64,000 bases of DNA, taken from NCBI GenBank assembly GCA_028622995.1, contig JAJQJQ010000015.1, positions 186,001 to 250,000 on the forward strand, written 5' to 3'. Both the position numbers and the translations under genes were made by a program. This document shows positions 13,851-25,383 of this stretch, in pieces. Numbering within the stretch: position 1 is the first letter of the stretch; each line of letters opens with the position of its first letter. The DNA comes from Panagrolaimus kolymaensis. Lineage: Eukaryota; Nematoda; Chromadorea; Rhabditida; Panagrolaimidae. The notes under the pieces were generated by a model. That model was not told where the DNA came from and searched no databases. It saw only the letters and a list, made by a program, of their open reading frames with translations.

Positions 13851-14872
13851 ATAACATTATATATTCACATAAAATAATCACGTGTTTATGGAATTTCATT
13901 CTTATTATTTTTTGATAACAATGACTTACTTTTTTTTATTTTTTTTTATTTTGCAATGATTTTTTTAAAAATATTTAAGACCATTCCCTTTAAAAACTTT
14001 TTTGATGGCAAAAAAAAAATATTAGTGTAAAAAGTTTTGAGGAATAGGTTTATATAAAAAGTGCAGTAATTTTTATGATTCTTTCTTTATTCTTATTTTT
14101 TATTTTTGGCATTCAGCTTAATTATATTTTTAAATCTCAACTTTTTTTTATTTAGACTTCGATTACATAATAATACCTCGCTCTGATACATTCCTCTGTT
14201 TTCTTCTTCCTTTTCTTATTTTTTTATTAATTAATAGATTTTTTTATTTTCATATTTTATCATTATTCAAAAATGGCCACACTTGCATGCACACGAAACA
14301 AATAAAATTCGGGAGTTTTCGTTTCAAATATTTTTTCTTTTATAATTTATAAAAAGTTTTTGTTTCTGTATTGTTTTGTAAAGATTTTAAAGAAAATGTT
14401 ATTTTTATTTTTGTGTTTGAGAAAAAAAATGAATGAAAAATAAAATAAAGATTAAATGTATTTTTTCAAAAAGGTCAAAGCTATTTTTGGGAATACGTAG
14501 GATGCCGCCAAAATAATCCATGAATGTAAACGTTTTTGTATATGACAAAAATACTTCGAGAATTTTTTTGTTTGAGGGAATTTAAGCTTCTTATCTTTAA
14601 CTTTATAATAAATAATAAACGTAAATGGTAAAGCCGAGGAACAGTTGATTAATCATCATCAACGAATTATGAGAGAAACGAGGCAGACAAGAAGAATTTA
14701 GAAAACCAAAAGCAGAGTAAATTAATAAGGGTTAATCGCATCATTAAATCACATTTTATTTAACTTATTTCTGTACAATAAAATACTGATTATTTAAGCT
14801 TCTCAAAGAAATACTAAGCATCTAATAACCGTGAAAAGAACAAAAAATTAACAGAGATTTATTTAAAATCAA
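13851..14872. other. Intergenic region between two convergent genes
   Basis: This holds the 3' UTR of the RhoGAP gene (overlapping AATAAA signals around 14439-14448) and the 3' flank of the minus-strand UGT gene. It is AT-rich with no coding exon. Confidence 0.6.
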
Positions 14873-16800
14873 TTAATCACGTTTAATTTTCATGCTTTTT
14901 GAGAAAAATTTCAACAAAAAATACGCAACAAATATAAATAAAATAATAACCAAAAATATGGTCGTTAACAAAATAAACCAAATATCAATGTTATAAAATT
15001 CAATCAAACCCAACTTTTTTCCATATAAATCCAAATTTGGAACATTTCCAAATTTAATTGCAAAATCAGTGTATTTTAAAATTCTTTCTCTAGCTGACAT
15101 TGGTTTGGATGCCATTATTTCAGCAAGTAATTTTGCTTCATTATGATGTTCCTCATTATAAAGAATTTCATTTAACGCATTTATAAGCGATTCATGAGTC
15201 AGCTCATTTTTATCTAAAACAACTCCAGTTTTTCGATATTTAAATAATGCCACATTTTTATATTGATCCGCAAAAATTGGAATTCCAATTGCTGGAGTTC
15301 CAGAATGAGCTATTTCTATAACAGAATTTAAGCCCCCATGAGTAATTATTCCCATAACTTTTGGATGTGCTAAAATAAAAATTATAAAAAAATGATTGTT
15401 GGATTATTGTAGCTCCAAACCTAAAAGTTCTTTTTGTGGAAACCAATTTTCATAATAAACATTTGAGACTTGTGAATCAAAAATCTGATCGAATTGATCA
15501 TGTTTCCAAATAAAAAGATTATCTGGAAATTCAGCGAAGGCTTTCAAAAGACTGTTTCGCATTTGTTTGGGCATTTGAGAGCAGTTTGCTATTGAACCAA
15601 ATGAAACCAAAATTGCACCATTTTTCCACTGATTTATCAATTTTACATAACGCTACAATTATTCGTATAAATTATAAGTGGATTAATTTATAACCTTACA
15701 ACATCTAATGACTTTCGATTTTCCCAATTAAAGCCTCCAATGTAAATAAATTTATGAGATATTGGTCGTGGAATTTCCAAATGTTCTTCGGTGTTTATAA
15801 AAATGAATGAACTTTCCATTGCTTTTTGCTAAAAAAAGGGGGGTTAACTTTTGAATGTTGAGGCCAAATAATCGAGAGAAATTACAGAAGCATGAAATTC
15901 CTTTCCAGTGACTCGTTTCATAACATCAACAAGATCATAAGTTCTCATACTAAACCTATAAAGCCATAAATCAGAAATTAAATATGAGATTTGATTTTTG
16001 AATCGTTCAATCAAAGTCATATTTGATGTGAAACCTGTCATCATTGCTAAAATTTGAATGCTTGTAAAAAAGCTGTAATAAAAAAACAAACATGGAACAA
16101 AGCTAGGTAAAATTGGAATTCCAGCTAATCCGGGAAGTTGATCATGAATCATTGCAGTAAAAATTGTTATTCGTTTTTCAAGGCCTATTTGTTCAAAAAT
16201 TCCAAATCCACATGATTCCCAATATTCTGCAAATCCAAGATCAAATTTTTCTGCTTTTAATGTTGATAAAAATTGGGTATCACGAAGCTGACCTAAATTA
16301 AACTTTGAAATCCAAATGATTGCTGGTGATACTCTTACTTTCACAAACTTCGTCAAAAATTTGAGTAATTTTAGCTAACATTCCCTAAAAAATCTTATTC
16401 GATGATTGAAAATTCCAACAAAATTAATTTACAGTTCCAAACTTAGAAGGATCAAAACTCCAAACATTCTTTTGAAACTCCGCATAATTCAACTCTGATT
16501 TTACATTAATTTTTCGATGAATGATATTAACTTTTGGGTTGTTGGAACCTGTTATCGAAGTATCATTATCAGTCAAAGGTTGATACATTGTCTAAAAAAA
16601 ATTAATAAAAGTGAGGGCTTTAAATATGGTAATGAATTATAATGTACCACATTATGACCAGCTTCGGCTAACAAATCAGCTAAAGAGCCATGAAAATTTC
16701 GATGACTTTTTGAAAATTCATATTCAGGATTATAAATTAGAATTTTAGCATTTTCTGTTAAAATAATCAAAGTCGTCAAAATAAGCAATAGCCTCATCAT
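14873..16800 (-). CDS. UDP-glucuronosyltransferase (GT1 family)
   Basis: Seven exons (16648-16800, 16433-16591, 16339-16384, 15886-16292, 15700-15828, 15421-15652, 14873-15369) give 540 residues, the normal size for the family. An N-terminal signal peptide (MRLLLILTTLIILTENA) is followed by the acceptor-binding half. The nucleotide-sugar signature follows: WFPQKELLAHPKV, then ITHGGLNSVIEIAHSGTPAIG and PIFADQ. A C-terminal membrane helix (IWFILLTTIFLVIILFIFVAYFLL) and a short basic tail end it, as in ER-lumenal UGTs that conjugate sugars to small lipophilic compounds. The third intron is about 46 nt. An intron that starts at GTAATT (15885) is preferred because reading on reaches a stop. ATG 16797 is an alternative start. 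It is divergent from NSE1. Confidence 0.93.
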
Positions 16801-17105
16801 GATTGTGATCAAAATAAATAAAAAAGAAAAGTTTTGGAAAAAGAAAAAACAAAAGATAAGAAAACAAAAAATAGACATAAACAAAGTTTTTTGGTTAATC
16901 ATTTTGATTTGTGATATTTTGGTTAACGTTTCAAAGCAAATACATAAAAGGTAGCAGAATTCAAATAGATTCTGTATACCTTGCTCTCTTACAGCGATCC
17001 TAAAATGCGTTTTGGTTTGCCGAAAATAAAAAAGTTTGAAGATGTTCAAAAAATATTTCTTCATCAACGTTTCTTTTTTGACCATCACTAACATCATTTT
17101 TTACA
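16801..17105. promoter_or_regulatory. Divergent intergenic region, UGT and NSE1
   Basis: The two start codons face away from each other across 305 nt, so both promoters must lie here or overlap the genes. No specific binding site is obvious. The minus-strand UGT frame stays open some distance into this region, which is probably chance. Confidence 0.35.
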
Positions 17106-18231
17106 ATGAGAAGTTTATTACATGTTGCAGAAAAGCATGGTAATGCTCATAAAATTCTTCTACAGCTAATTTGTAAAACTGGTGGAGTTCGAGTAAGTTT
17201 CATTTTATTACATACATTTCAAAGCTTTAAACTTAATTTTTAGGTATCTAAAATCGTTGATGTTTTTCATGCATTATGTGAAACTTGTTCAATTTCAACT
17301 GGTATTAAATTTATTTTTAAATTAATGTTAATTCAATTTTATATGGTTTAGAGATTCCTCAGCAATGCACGGTTGATGCACTTTGTAAAGCTCTTATCAA
17401 AGCCATCAATCCAATTCTAGCACCAATGGAATTTAAAATTGCTGTATCACCTGATTATCGATTCGCTGATGAAGAATATTTGACTATGGTATGTTTAACT
17501 ATTATAGAATTAACATATTTTTAATCAAAAACTTTTAGTATTCTACAGCTTCAATGGCAAAGTTTTCAAAACTCTTTACTCCTGAAGAATTAGAATTATT
17601 TCAAAAATGGTTCAATCAAACTTTTATCGAATCTGACCATATTGGGGAATTGGATGAACACAAAGCTATCAATACAAGATATGATGGTGATCGCATGAGG
17701 CCTATCCAAGCTGAAGCATTTTTAAAGAAACTTGTGGCTGATAATATCTTAATTAAAGTATGTTTTTATTTATTTGTTAGAGTTAACTCACATATTATTT
17801 TTAGGTTCCAAAATACCACTCCTACATTTTCTCACCAAGATCTATTTTAGAACTAGGCCCAAGAATTAATGCTTTTGATGTTCCACCATGTCCTGTTTGT
17901 TCAAGTCTTGTCGTTGTTCATCGCTTTGCACATCGATGTAAAAAGTGTAATAGCTATATTCATAATTCTTGTTTACAAAAGTTAGTTTATTTTCTTTATT
18001 AAATTATGTATTTTATTTGACAAATTTTATAGAATGATCGCCTTGTCCAATGTAGCTGTTTCTTGCCCTGGTGGTGCCAGATGCAGCACTAAATATGATA
18101 AAAATACATTAAAAGAACTTGAATTTGATACACCTCTTCCAGAAGTTATTGATCGTCCTGATGAAATTATTGGTGAAACTGCTGTAGCCGAAAGCGAAGA
18201 TGAAGATATGGAAGATGATGAAGAAGATTGA
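17106..18231 (+). CDS. NSMCE1: SMC5/6 complex subunit NSE1 (RING-like ubiquitin ligase)
   Basis: Six exons (17106-17192, 17244-17301, 17352-17488, 17539-17757, 17805-17980, 18033-18231) give 291 residues (human 266). The N-terminal winged-helix part includes ILLQLICKTGGV and FTPEELELFQKWFNQTF. The C-terminal variant RING reads CPVC-x(13)-CKKC-x4-H-x2-C-x(12)-C-x4-C in the segment starting DVPPCPVCSSL. These match NSE1, which with NSE3/NSE4 binds the SMC5/6 heads and supports DNA repair. The extreme C-terminus is acidic. The start was chosen because the preceding sequence has no in-frame ATG and homology starts immediately. It converges with EME1, whose end is 231 nt away. Confidence 0.92.
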
Positions 18232-18462
18232 AAACTTTCCATCTTGTCGCAATTTGTAATCACTTTAATATATGTTTCTTGTTTTTTTTATGATTTTTGT
18301 TAAATAAAAAATGCATTGTTTATTTCTAAATTAAAGCAAAAAATGCAAATTAACCGTAGTTTAAAGAAAATGAATAACAGAGAAAAAAGTTGTTTAAAGT
18401 AATGATACAAAATTAATTTATAAAAATTCATATACAAACAAAAAGTGCAAATTACATAATAG

Positions 18463-19685
18463 TTAATGAAGTATAACATCATCACCGTCTTTTGAAGTTA
18501 AAAATGTATACAAAGTTTTAGCCATAGCAGGTCCAATTCGACGATTATTTCCAGCAACAACATCAGCAATTGACTTGATAGCTTCGTCAGGTTCTTTACG
18601 GATAAGTTCATTAATAAGAAGAAAAGGATCAGGCCATCGAGCAACTATTGCGCGCTTCTGTTCTTCACTCATTCTGAAAATTCAAAGAAATTTGTAAAGA
18701 TGTTACTTATTCAAAACCTTATGTATTAAATATAACTCACCTAAATACATGTCGTCCAAGCATACGAGTCCACCAATCAAGTCGAATATCAGCTTTCACT
18801 CCATCACGAATTCCTTTTTCAACTTCCACGACAGGAGCTTCATCATCTTGAACCAAACGTTTTTCAGATTTTGCTATTGCTCGATGAAGTTGAGCCACCA
18901 AATAGCTCAATTCGACAGCAGTTTTACAATAACGAACTTGATTACGATAATGTTCAAAAGATTTAAGAGATAAAGTTGTCGTCTAAAGATTAATTACTAA
19001 AGTTAATTTAGTAGGAAAATGACTAACTTGAGTTGTATGAGGTCCACCTTGTCCAAACACCACAACATTAGGTAATGATCGTGAATGACAATGTTGTTTT
19101 GAAATTTTTTCAACAAATGCTTGAAATCCGTCGGTTTTAATAAGGTGAGTGAATGCAGAACTTTCAATAACATGAATAAAGCAGCCTTCAGGATCCATAG
19201 TTTGCAAAGATTTAACTTTTCCATCTTCAATTATTGCATCAATTCGTTTTCTTTTCCAAATAATTTTTCCCATACCATATTCACCATCAACAAAAGCAAG
19301 TTGATCATTTATAGCACGTTCTGTAAATCGAGAATTTAACTCTTTTTCTATTGAATCTGAAATTTGTAAAAAGGTTATTGAAAGAAAATAATAAAAGAAT
19401 GCAAACCATCGATCATGCAAATGGAGCTATCAACATAGCAGAAGAGAAATTGTTCACATTTTACATTTTTAGATGCATTCATTTCACGTCGAATTTTCTT
19501 TACTTCTTTTTCCATCTTAAATAAATACATATTATAATTACCAAAGCAAACAAAGTATGTACTATTAAAGAATATTAACTTACTTTCTCTTGTTCAATTT
19601 CTTCTTTTGCTCTGCGTTTTCTTTTGAGTTTACCATCATTAGACTTAGAGCTTCCAGGTTCAACATCGATTTCAATAACATCCAT
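18463..19685 (-). CDS. EME1: Structure-specific endonuclease subunit EME1
   Basis: Five exons (19584-19685, 19407-19515, 19028-19356, 18741-18982, 18463-18673) give 330 residues. The N-terminus is basic (KLKRKRRAKEEIEQEK), like a nuclear localisation signal. A degenerate ERCC4 nuclease fold follows (FLFCYVDSSICMI..., then VIESSAFTHLIKTDGFQAFV and LPNVVVFGQGG). The C-terminus is the helix-hairpin-helix region with ARWPDPFLL and RRIGPAMAKTLYTFL, the latter matching the RRIGPELSRRIY block of EME1. Family role: non-catalytic partner of MUS81, cleaving branched recombination and replication intermediates in the nucleus. It is shorter than vertebrate EME1 (about 570 residues), lacking most of the N-terminal extension. 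It is divergent from MetAP1. Confidence 0.88.
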
Positions 19686-19956
19686 TTTTTGGTTAGTAAT
19701 TTTCTCTACCAACTAAATGTTTAAAAAAATAAAATTTTGATAAACAAAAAATATTTAAAAATGACTTGGCTTGCAATATCCAGTGGCAAACCGTGCCTCA
19801 AAATAATATTGAACGAACCTTAACAAAATAAAATGCAAGATTTTGCCTTTTTGATTAATTAGTTATTTAATAGCAACGGCAAAAGCGAAAGAACTCCGAT
19901 GACTTTGTTTACTTTGAACTTCGTTTAATTCCATTTTTTACTATTTTCAGACAAGA
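19686..19956. promoter_or_regulatory. Divergent intergenic region, EME1 and MetAP1
   Basis: 271 nt separate the two start codons. TTTTCAG at 19944-19950 lies just before the MetAP1 ATG and CATTTAG lies 5' of the EME1 ATG. Both look like trans-splice acceptors, so the true promoters are squeezed between them. Confidence 0.35.
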
Positions 19957-21306
19957 ATGGCTGAAGTCGAAACTGTGCCTAATGTAACTTCAGCTAATTC
20001 ATGCAATAATTGTGGTAAAGAAGCTGCTTTAAAATGTCCAAAATGTGTTCAACTTAATCTTCCAGCCGCTTATTATTGCTCTCAAGTATGACTTTCTTTT
20101 CTATTTTTTTTATAACACATCTTTTGATTTAATGCATTTTAGATTTGTTTCAAATCAACTTGGAATCAACACAAAATAATTCATGATAAAAATGTTTCAA
20201 CAAATACGAATATTTTTCCCAACTTTATATATACTGGTAATGTGACGGCTTATCCTCAAACACCTAAACGCCAAGTTCCTGTTAAAATTCTTCGTCCTGA
20301 CTATGCTGATGATCCAAGAGGAATTGCTTATGAAGAACGCCGTGTGAAGAAAGGCGACATTTTGGTTTTAAATGAAGAAGAGATAGAAGGAATGCGAGTT
20401 TCTGGAAAACTGGGCAGAGAAGTTTTAGATGAAGCTGCAAAAGCAATCGCTGTTGGTGTCACTACGGATGAAATTGATCGCGTTGTTCATGAAGCTTGCA
20501 TCGAAAGAGAATGTTATCCATCACCACTGAATTATTATAATTTCCCGAAGAGTTGCTGTACATCAGTCAATGAGATCGTTTGTCATGGTATTCCCGATAT
20601 GAGAACTCTTGAAAATGGTGATATTTGTAATGGTAAAATTGTTATCATATTTCATTGATACGCTTAATAATTTATTTTTCAATTTTAGTTGATGTCACTG
20701 TGTTCCATCGAGGATACCATGGTGATTTGAATGAAACATTCTTGGTCGGTGATAAAGTATCTGAAGAAAATCGTAAACTTATAGCTGTCACTTATGAATG
20801 CCTCCAAAAAGCTATTGAATTTGGTATTTTCTTAGAGTGTTTTATTCATTTTAATCTTCCTATTTTTCAGTACAACCAGGAAAAAAGTACAGAGATATTG
20901 GTAAAGTAATTCAAAAACATGCAAATGCAAATGGATTTTCGGTAGTTCGAACTTTTTGTGGACACGGCATCAATAAAGTTTTCCATACTGTCCCTACAGT
21001 AGCTCATTACGCTGGAAATAAAACAATGGGTGTGATGAAAGTGGGACATACATTTACTATTGAACCCATGATTAACATTGGTGTTCATGATACTTTTATG
21101 TGGTAAGTCAGAATAAGTCAAGAATATGGTTAATAATTCTATTTTTCAGGCCAGATGATTGGACTGCTGCTACTCGCGATGGAAAAAATTCTGCACAATT
21201 TGAACAGACTTTACTTGTTACTGAAACTGGAGCTCAGATTCTTACTGCACGTGCTTCTGGTAGACCTTGGTTTATGGATCAACTTGAACAATCTTACAAA
21301 AAATAA
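19957..21306 (+). CDS. METAP1: Methionine aminopeptidase 1
   Basis: Five exons (19957-20085, 20143-20632, 20689-20823, 20871-21102, 21150-21306) give 380 residues (human 386). The N-terminal zinc-finger segment has [15 protein letters not shown] and YYCSQICFKSTW...H, typical of eukaryotic type 1 enzymes and absent from bacterial ones. The peptidase domain carries the metal ligands in [30 protein letters not shown] and FTIEPMIN, plus the last glutamate in [10 protein letters not shown]. It removes initiator methionine co-translationally in the cytosol. The trans-splice-like TTTTCAG six bases before the ATG fixes the start. It may be the first gene of an operon with the OXLD1-like gene downstream. 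Confidence 0.97.
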
Positions 21307-21470
21307 TTAATTACTGAATGTTAGATACTTGTTTATTCTTGTTATATTTCAAATAAAATATGTTTAATTAATTTAAGTGAATTTGATACAGGTTTTATCT
21401 CCATACTTTTTAAAACTTGCTATTTACAATTTCAAAATAGGGATCTTTAATTAATTCTAGGCTCAAAAGG

Positions 21471-21830
21471 ATGATACCAGCTGGTTTCTTGGTACCTACT
21501 AAATTAATTCAAAAAAATCATATTCTTGCATATCGACTAACTTCAACTATCAAAAAAACATCGCGTGCTCTAGAACCATCAACATCCAATTTTCCAGATG
21601 CTCCTGATCCTTTATCATGTTGTGGTTCTGGCTGTGCTAATTGCGTATGGATTCAATATGCCGATGATATCAGTGAATATTTTACTAAGAAGGAACACAA
21701 TTCAAAAGCTCATAAAATTCTTGACAAGTATAAAGTAATAAAAGAAGAAATGGAGAAACATGTTGAAGACGACAATCTGAAAGCCTATTTACTAATGGAA
21801 ATTAAACTTAAATTAGGAAAAAATAAATGA
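21471..21830 (+). CDS. OXLD1: OXLD1-like protein (oxidoreductase-like domain)
   Basis: A single intronless frame of 119 residues. The signature is residues about 46-60: a PDAPDP turn followed by CCGSGCANCVWIQYADD, the oxidoreductase-like domain of OXLD1. The N-terminus is basic with few acids, consistent with mitochondrial import (inference). The C-terminal half is helical and charged. It starts 164 nt after the MetAP1 stop on the same strand, with an acceptor-like TTCTAG nine bases before its ATG, so it may be trans-spliced from a shared transcript. The biochemical function of this family is poorly known. Confidence 0.88.
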   Translation: MIPAGFLVPTKLIQKNHILAYRLTSTIKKTSRALEPSTSNFPDAPDPLSCCGSGCANCVWIQYADDISEYFTKKEHNSKAHKILDKYKVIKEEMEKHVEDDNLKAYLLMEIKLKLGKNK

Positions 21831-21932
21831 TAAAGCGTTTAGAGAAGAAATAAATAAAATATAATTTTATAACCGGAAAGATTGCACAAATTATAAATTA
21901 TGTACAAAAAACAAATGTTAACAACAATCAAA

Positions 21933-23181
21933 TTACATGATACAACAATAACTTCTTGAAGGAAGTAATTCTGCTGGTTTAGAATCTTCGATTTCTGGTT
22001 CATCAGCGATTTCGATCGATTTTTGAAGGATTCGAGGAGGAGCAGGAAGTGAATTTCGAACCTTAAAAATGAAGTTAAAAGATTATTAAATAAATTTTTT
22101 TTAAAGCAAACCATATTCAATCCAGTTTGAATTAAAGAAGTTCCAGGTTCTTCCCACGTTGGTCGAATATCCATATCATCATTTGTAGCATCAAACATTA
22201 GATCATCAACAAATTCATCATCACTATCATTCATAGGATTGAGACACGAACGAATATCACGTCTTCTTCTAGGTGAACGAGTTACTCTTTTTGTAGAATT
22301 TGGACGAGATTTAGGACTTTCACAATCTTGTGGGTTAATAGGAGATGGAGACGGTGATGAAGGAGTAGTATCACCATTGTTAATTGATGGATTTTCACGA
22401 ACAGGAGAACTTTCAGGCGATACAAGAGGTGAAGATGGAACAAACGCAGGAAGAGACGAACGAAAACCAGTTGTGTTAGAATGAACAGGAATAACAGCTG
22501 AAGTAGAAGCTGAAAGAGATCTTGGACCATGGAATTCATTATTACCAGAAACTTTTTCTTGTTGGAGCTTCTTTTCTTCGGCTAAACGTTGCTTTTCTTC
22601 TTTAGCTCGACGAGCTGCTTCTTCTTTTTCTAGTTTAACACGAGAACGTTCTTCTCTAGCTTTTGTGGCCGCTTCTTTTTGAAGTTCTTTTTGTTCACGA
22701 CGAGCTTGAGCTGCGGCTTCTCTTTCTTCTTTTTTTCGTCTAAAAAAATATCTTAATATCCCAGTGCTTTTTTCCTTCAAAATCTTACCTCTTTTCTTCT
22801 TCTTTAAGTTTTTTTTCAAGTTCAAGCTCTAAATAAAAAATTTCAAAAATAAATAATAAAAATGGATTACATACCTTCTGGTGTTGCTGTTCTTTTAGCT
22901 TTTTTTCTTGGAATTCTTGCAATTGTCCTTTTTTCTTCATGTTGCTTTTGTACTTCTAAGTTTTGCTGATCTTTTTCTTCAGGATTACCTTCATGTCGTC
23001 GCTTATATCCTCGTGTTCGATAAATTATTGGTGACGGTGGAGGTGAAGGATCTTCATCATCAGTGACGATACCACCATTTCCATTTGAGTCGCTTGTTGA
23101 TGATGTTTTAAAATTTTCTTTCAATGTAGCAGGACCAGTCTCATCCATCTGTGGCTCCAACGTTTCTTTAACTTCAACCAT
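21933..23181 (-). CDS. Coiled-coil, low-complexity protein with C-terminal CAAX box
   Basis: Four exons (22875-23181, 22789-22828, 22112-22739, 21933-22061) give 367 residues. The N-terminal third is polar with a PPPSP run and basic clusters. Residues about 103-175 form a highly charged single coiled coil rich in E, K, R and A. A Ser/Pro-rich linker follows (SPSPSPINP), then acidic DDEFVDDLMF. The last exon is short and ends ...SRSYCCIM-stop. Cys-Cys-Ile-Met is a CAAX motif of the farnesyl type, with an adjacent cysteine that could be palmitoylated. This predicts a lipid-anchored membrane protein, loosely reminiscent of paralemmin architecture, but I see no sequence identity strong enough to name it. 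Confidence 0.8.
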
Positions 23182-24105
23182 TTCAGAGCTAAAAAATGTT
23201 AAGTCAGTAAGTCGGTATAAAAAAATACGGAGAAGCTAGCAATTGAAAATGTCAAACAATTGTGTCAAAGTTTGAAGAAAAAAAATTGCAGCAAAAGGAT
23301 TAGAAACGAAAAATGTTTTTCGCGCCAAAAGTATGGGAAAATTTTTTGTGTTGGGGCGATTGCTTGATTCTTTCCATACATTAGAAAGCAATGAATTTTA
23401 TTACAAAATTTAATACACATACATAGTTCGTTAATTTTATCCAAATTAATAGTCATTATTTAGTGTTTCCATTGTAAGCTTTATAAGAGTTGAGTTTGTT
23501 ATATGGGTTGCTTATAAAATGACATCAGCCTTTTGTTATGTTGCCAAAATATTTGGGCAAGATCTCATTTATTTTTACAAATTTACAATGCTGATACAAA
23601 AAACACTGGGATATAATTAATTAGGTCGTCTAGTCTTTTTCGCCTTTTCTTAATAATGTACTAATTCACATTTTAGCTCTAAATAGCATACATTGATTTA
23701 CCATATTAATTAACACCTTTTTTCTGTTATCTATCTTTATTCTTTTACATTGCCGTTTAAATTTATATTTTTACAAATAAATTAACTATAAAATGAGACT
23801 TTTTTTTCTTCTTCTAATCATTTTCCGCTGTTTCATTTTTTTCTTTGTTTTTTAAGGAGGGTCTTTACCTTGTTTATACTTCTTTTTGGTTTTTGTTTTT
23901 TTGAAAGAGAAAGGAAATAATCATGATGGAGTGTTGTAATCAAAAATATGGAATTAGTTTGTTTTCTTTCTTCATGAAAGAAATAAACAACAGCATTTTT
24001 AATGGAAAAAATCAAAACACGCGTGTTGTTGACTTACTTATTCCTTGGTTTTTTGAATTTGTTTCGGTAAAATTTTATTGTTTGTGTTTTTAAATTTTTT
24101 AAAAG
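23182..24105. promoter_or_regulatory. Divergent intergenic region, CAAX protein and aldo-keto reductase
   Basis: 924 nt of AT-rich DNA separate the two ATGs. Only short frames are present on either strand and none has a recognisable motif. It must contain both promoters. Confidence 0.4.
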
Positions 24106-25197
24106 ATGTCTCAAAAAGCTATTCCAACTATTCCTCTTAAAAAAAGAGTTGAAATGCCTATCATTGGTTATGGAACTTCAACGGTTAGTATTAACTTTTT
24201 AAGCACTTTTTTATGAATGTATGTATACTTCTTTGCCCTCTTTTTTTTTTTGCAGATTGAAGATGAAAAAACTCTTCGAGAATGTATTAGAGCTGCTTTA
24301 GATGCTGGTTATCGGCATTTTGACACTGCATTCACTTATGGAAATGAAGAACAGATTGGAAATATTTTTAGTGAAATTTTAGCTGAAAGAAAATATAAAC
24401 GAAAAGATATTTTTATTACCACTAAACTTCCATCATTTTGGCATAGACGGGATGATGCAAAGCTTTGCGTTGAACGACAACTTAAAGCTTTAAAAATGGA
24501 GTATGTGGATTTGTATTTAATTCATTCACCATGTCCATGCAAAGTTAGCTCATTTTAATCCCAATCTTTTACTCAGAAGCTTTTTTAGAAACATCCTGAA
24601 AAAGATACATTCTTTTTTGATGACAATAAAAAAGTTATCGAAGATGATGTTGATTTATTAGAAACTTGGCATGCTTTAGAAGAAATGGAAGCCGATGGTA
24701 AAATTAAAGCTCTTGGAGTTTCAAATTTTAATGAAAAGCAACTCGCTTATATCGATGATAATGCTCATATTAAGCCAGTTAATAATCAAGTTGAATGTCA
24801 TGTACTTTTTCCACAGACAAATTTACACAATTTTTGTAAACAACGTGGCATCACCTTGACTGCCTATTCTCCCATTGGATCTCCAGGGCGGCCAGAAGGT
24901 TCTGTGGAACATCCAGAAATCAACCAACTCGAGCATCGCGATGTTATGGCCATTTCTAAAAAGCATAAGAAAACTCCAGCCCAAATTCTTCTCAAACATT
25001 TGATTCAACGTGGAATAGTCGCGATTCCGAAATCTCTTACACCCCAAAGAATTCGTGAAAACATTGATATTTTTGATTTTACTCTCACACCTGAAGATAT
25101 GGAAAAATTGGAATCTTTAGGTCCACATAAACGAATTTTTACTCATAAATTTAATAATAAACACTCCAATTATCCATATGATGATTTAAAAAATTGA
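24106..25197 (+). CDS. Aldo-keto reductase
   Basis: Three exons (24106-24183, 24256-24543, 24589-25197) give 324 residues, the standard length for a TIM-barrel AKR. The catalytic tetrad is intact: D49 and Y54 in YRHFDTAFTYGNE, K83 in FITTKLPS, H116 in DLYLIHSPCP. Cofactor-binding motifs follow: GVSNFNEKQL, NQVECHVLFPQ, SPIGSPGRP and IPKSLTPQRIRENIDIFDF. It is predicted to use NADPH to reduce aldehydes or ketones in the cytosol; substrate is unknown. The third exon acceptor is the TTTTTTAG at 24581-24588, because the earlier ACTCAG would lead straight into a stop. Confidence 0.95.
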
Positions 25198-25383
25198 TTT
25201 AATTTTTTTTTCAAGTGTTTTTCCATGTGTGTATAATAAATAAAGAGTTTTGATTTATGAGAAAAAGCTTTGAGGCCATTTTATTGAGAGATTTTTTTGA
25301 CACATATTGTAATAACAAAAGAAGGATGACTGAGCTATAGTGCATACACATTCAATAAATATGGAAAGTTTAGTTATGCTCAA

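Noticed and set aside
22239..22484. Plus-strand frame opposite the CAAX-protein exon
   Set aside because: Mirror image of a biased coding exon; the minus-strand frame has consistent splicing and ends.
24571..24576. ACTCAG as acceptor for the third exon of the aldo-keto reductase
   Set aside because: Leads within a few codons to a stop; the TTTTTTAG 12 bases later keeps the frame and family sequence.
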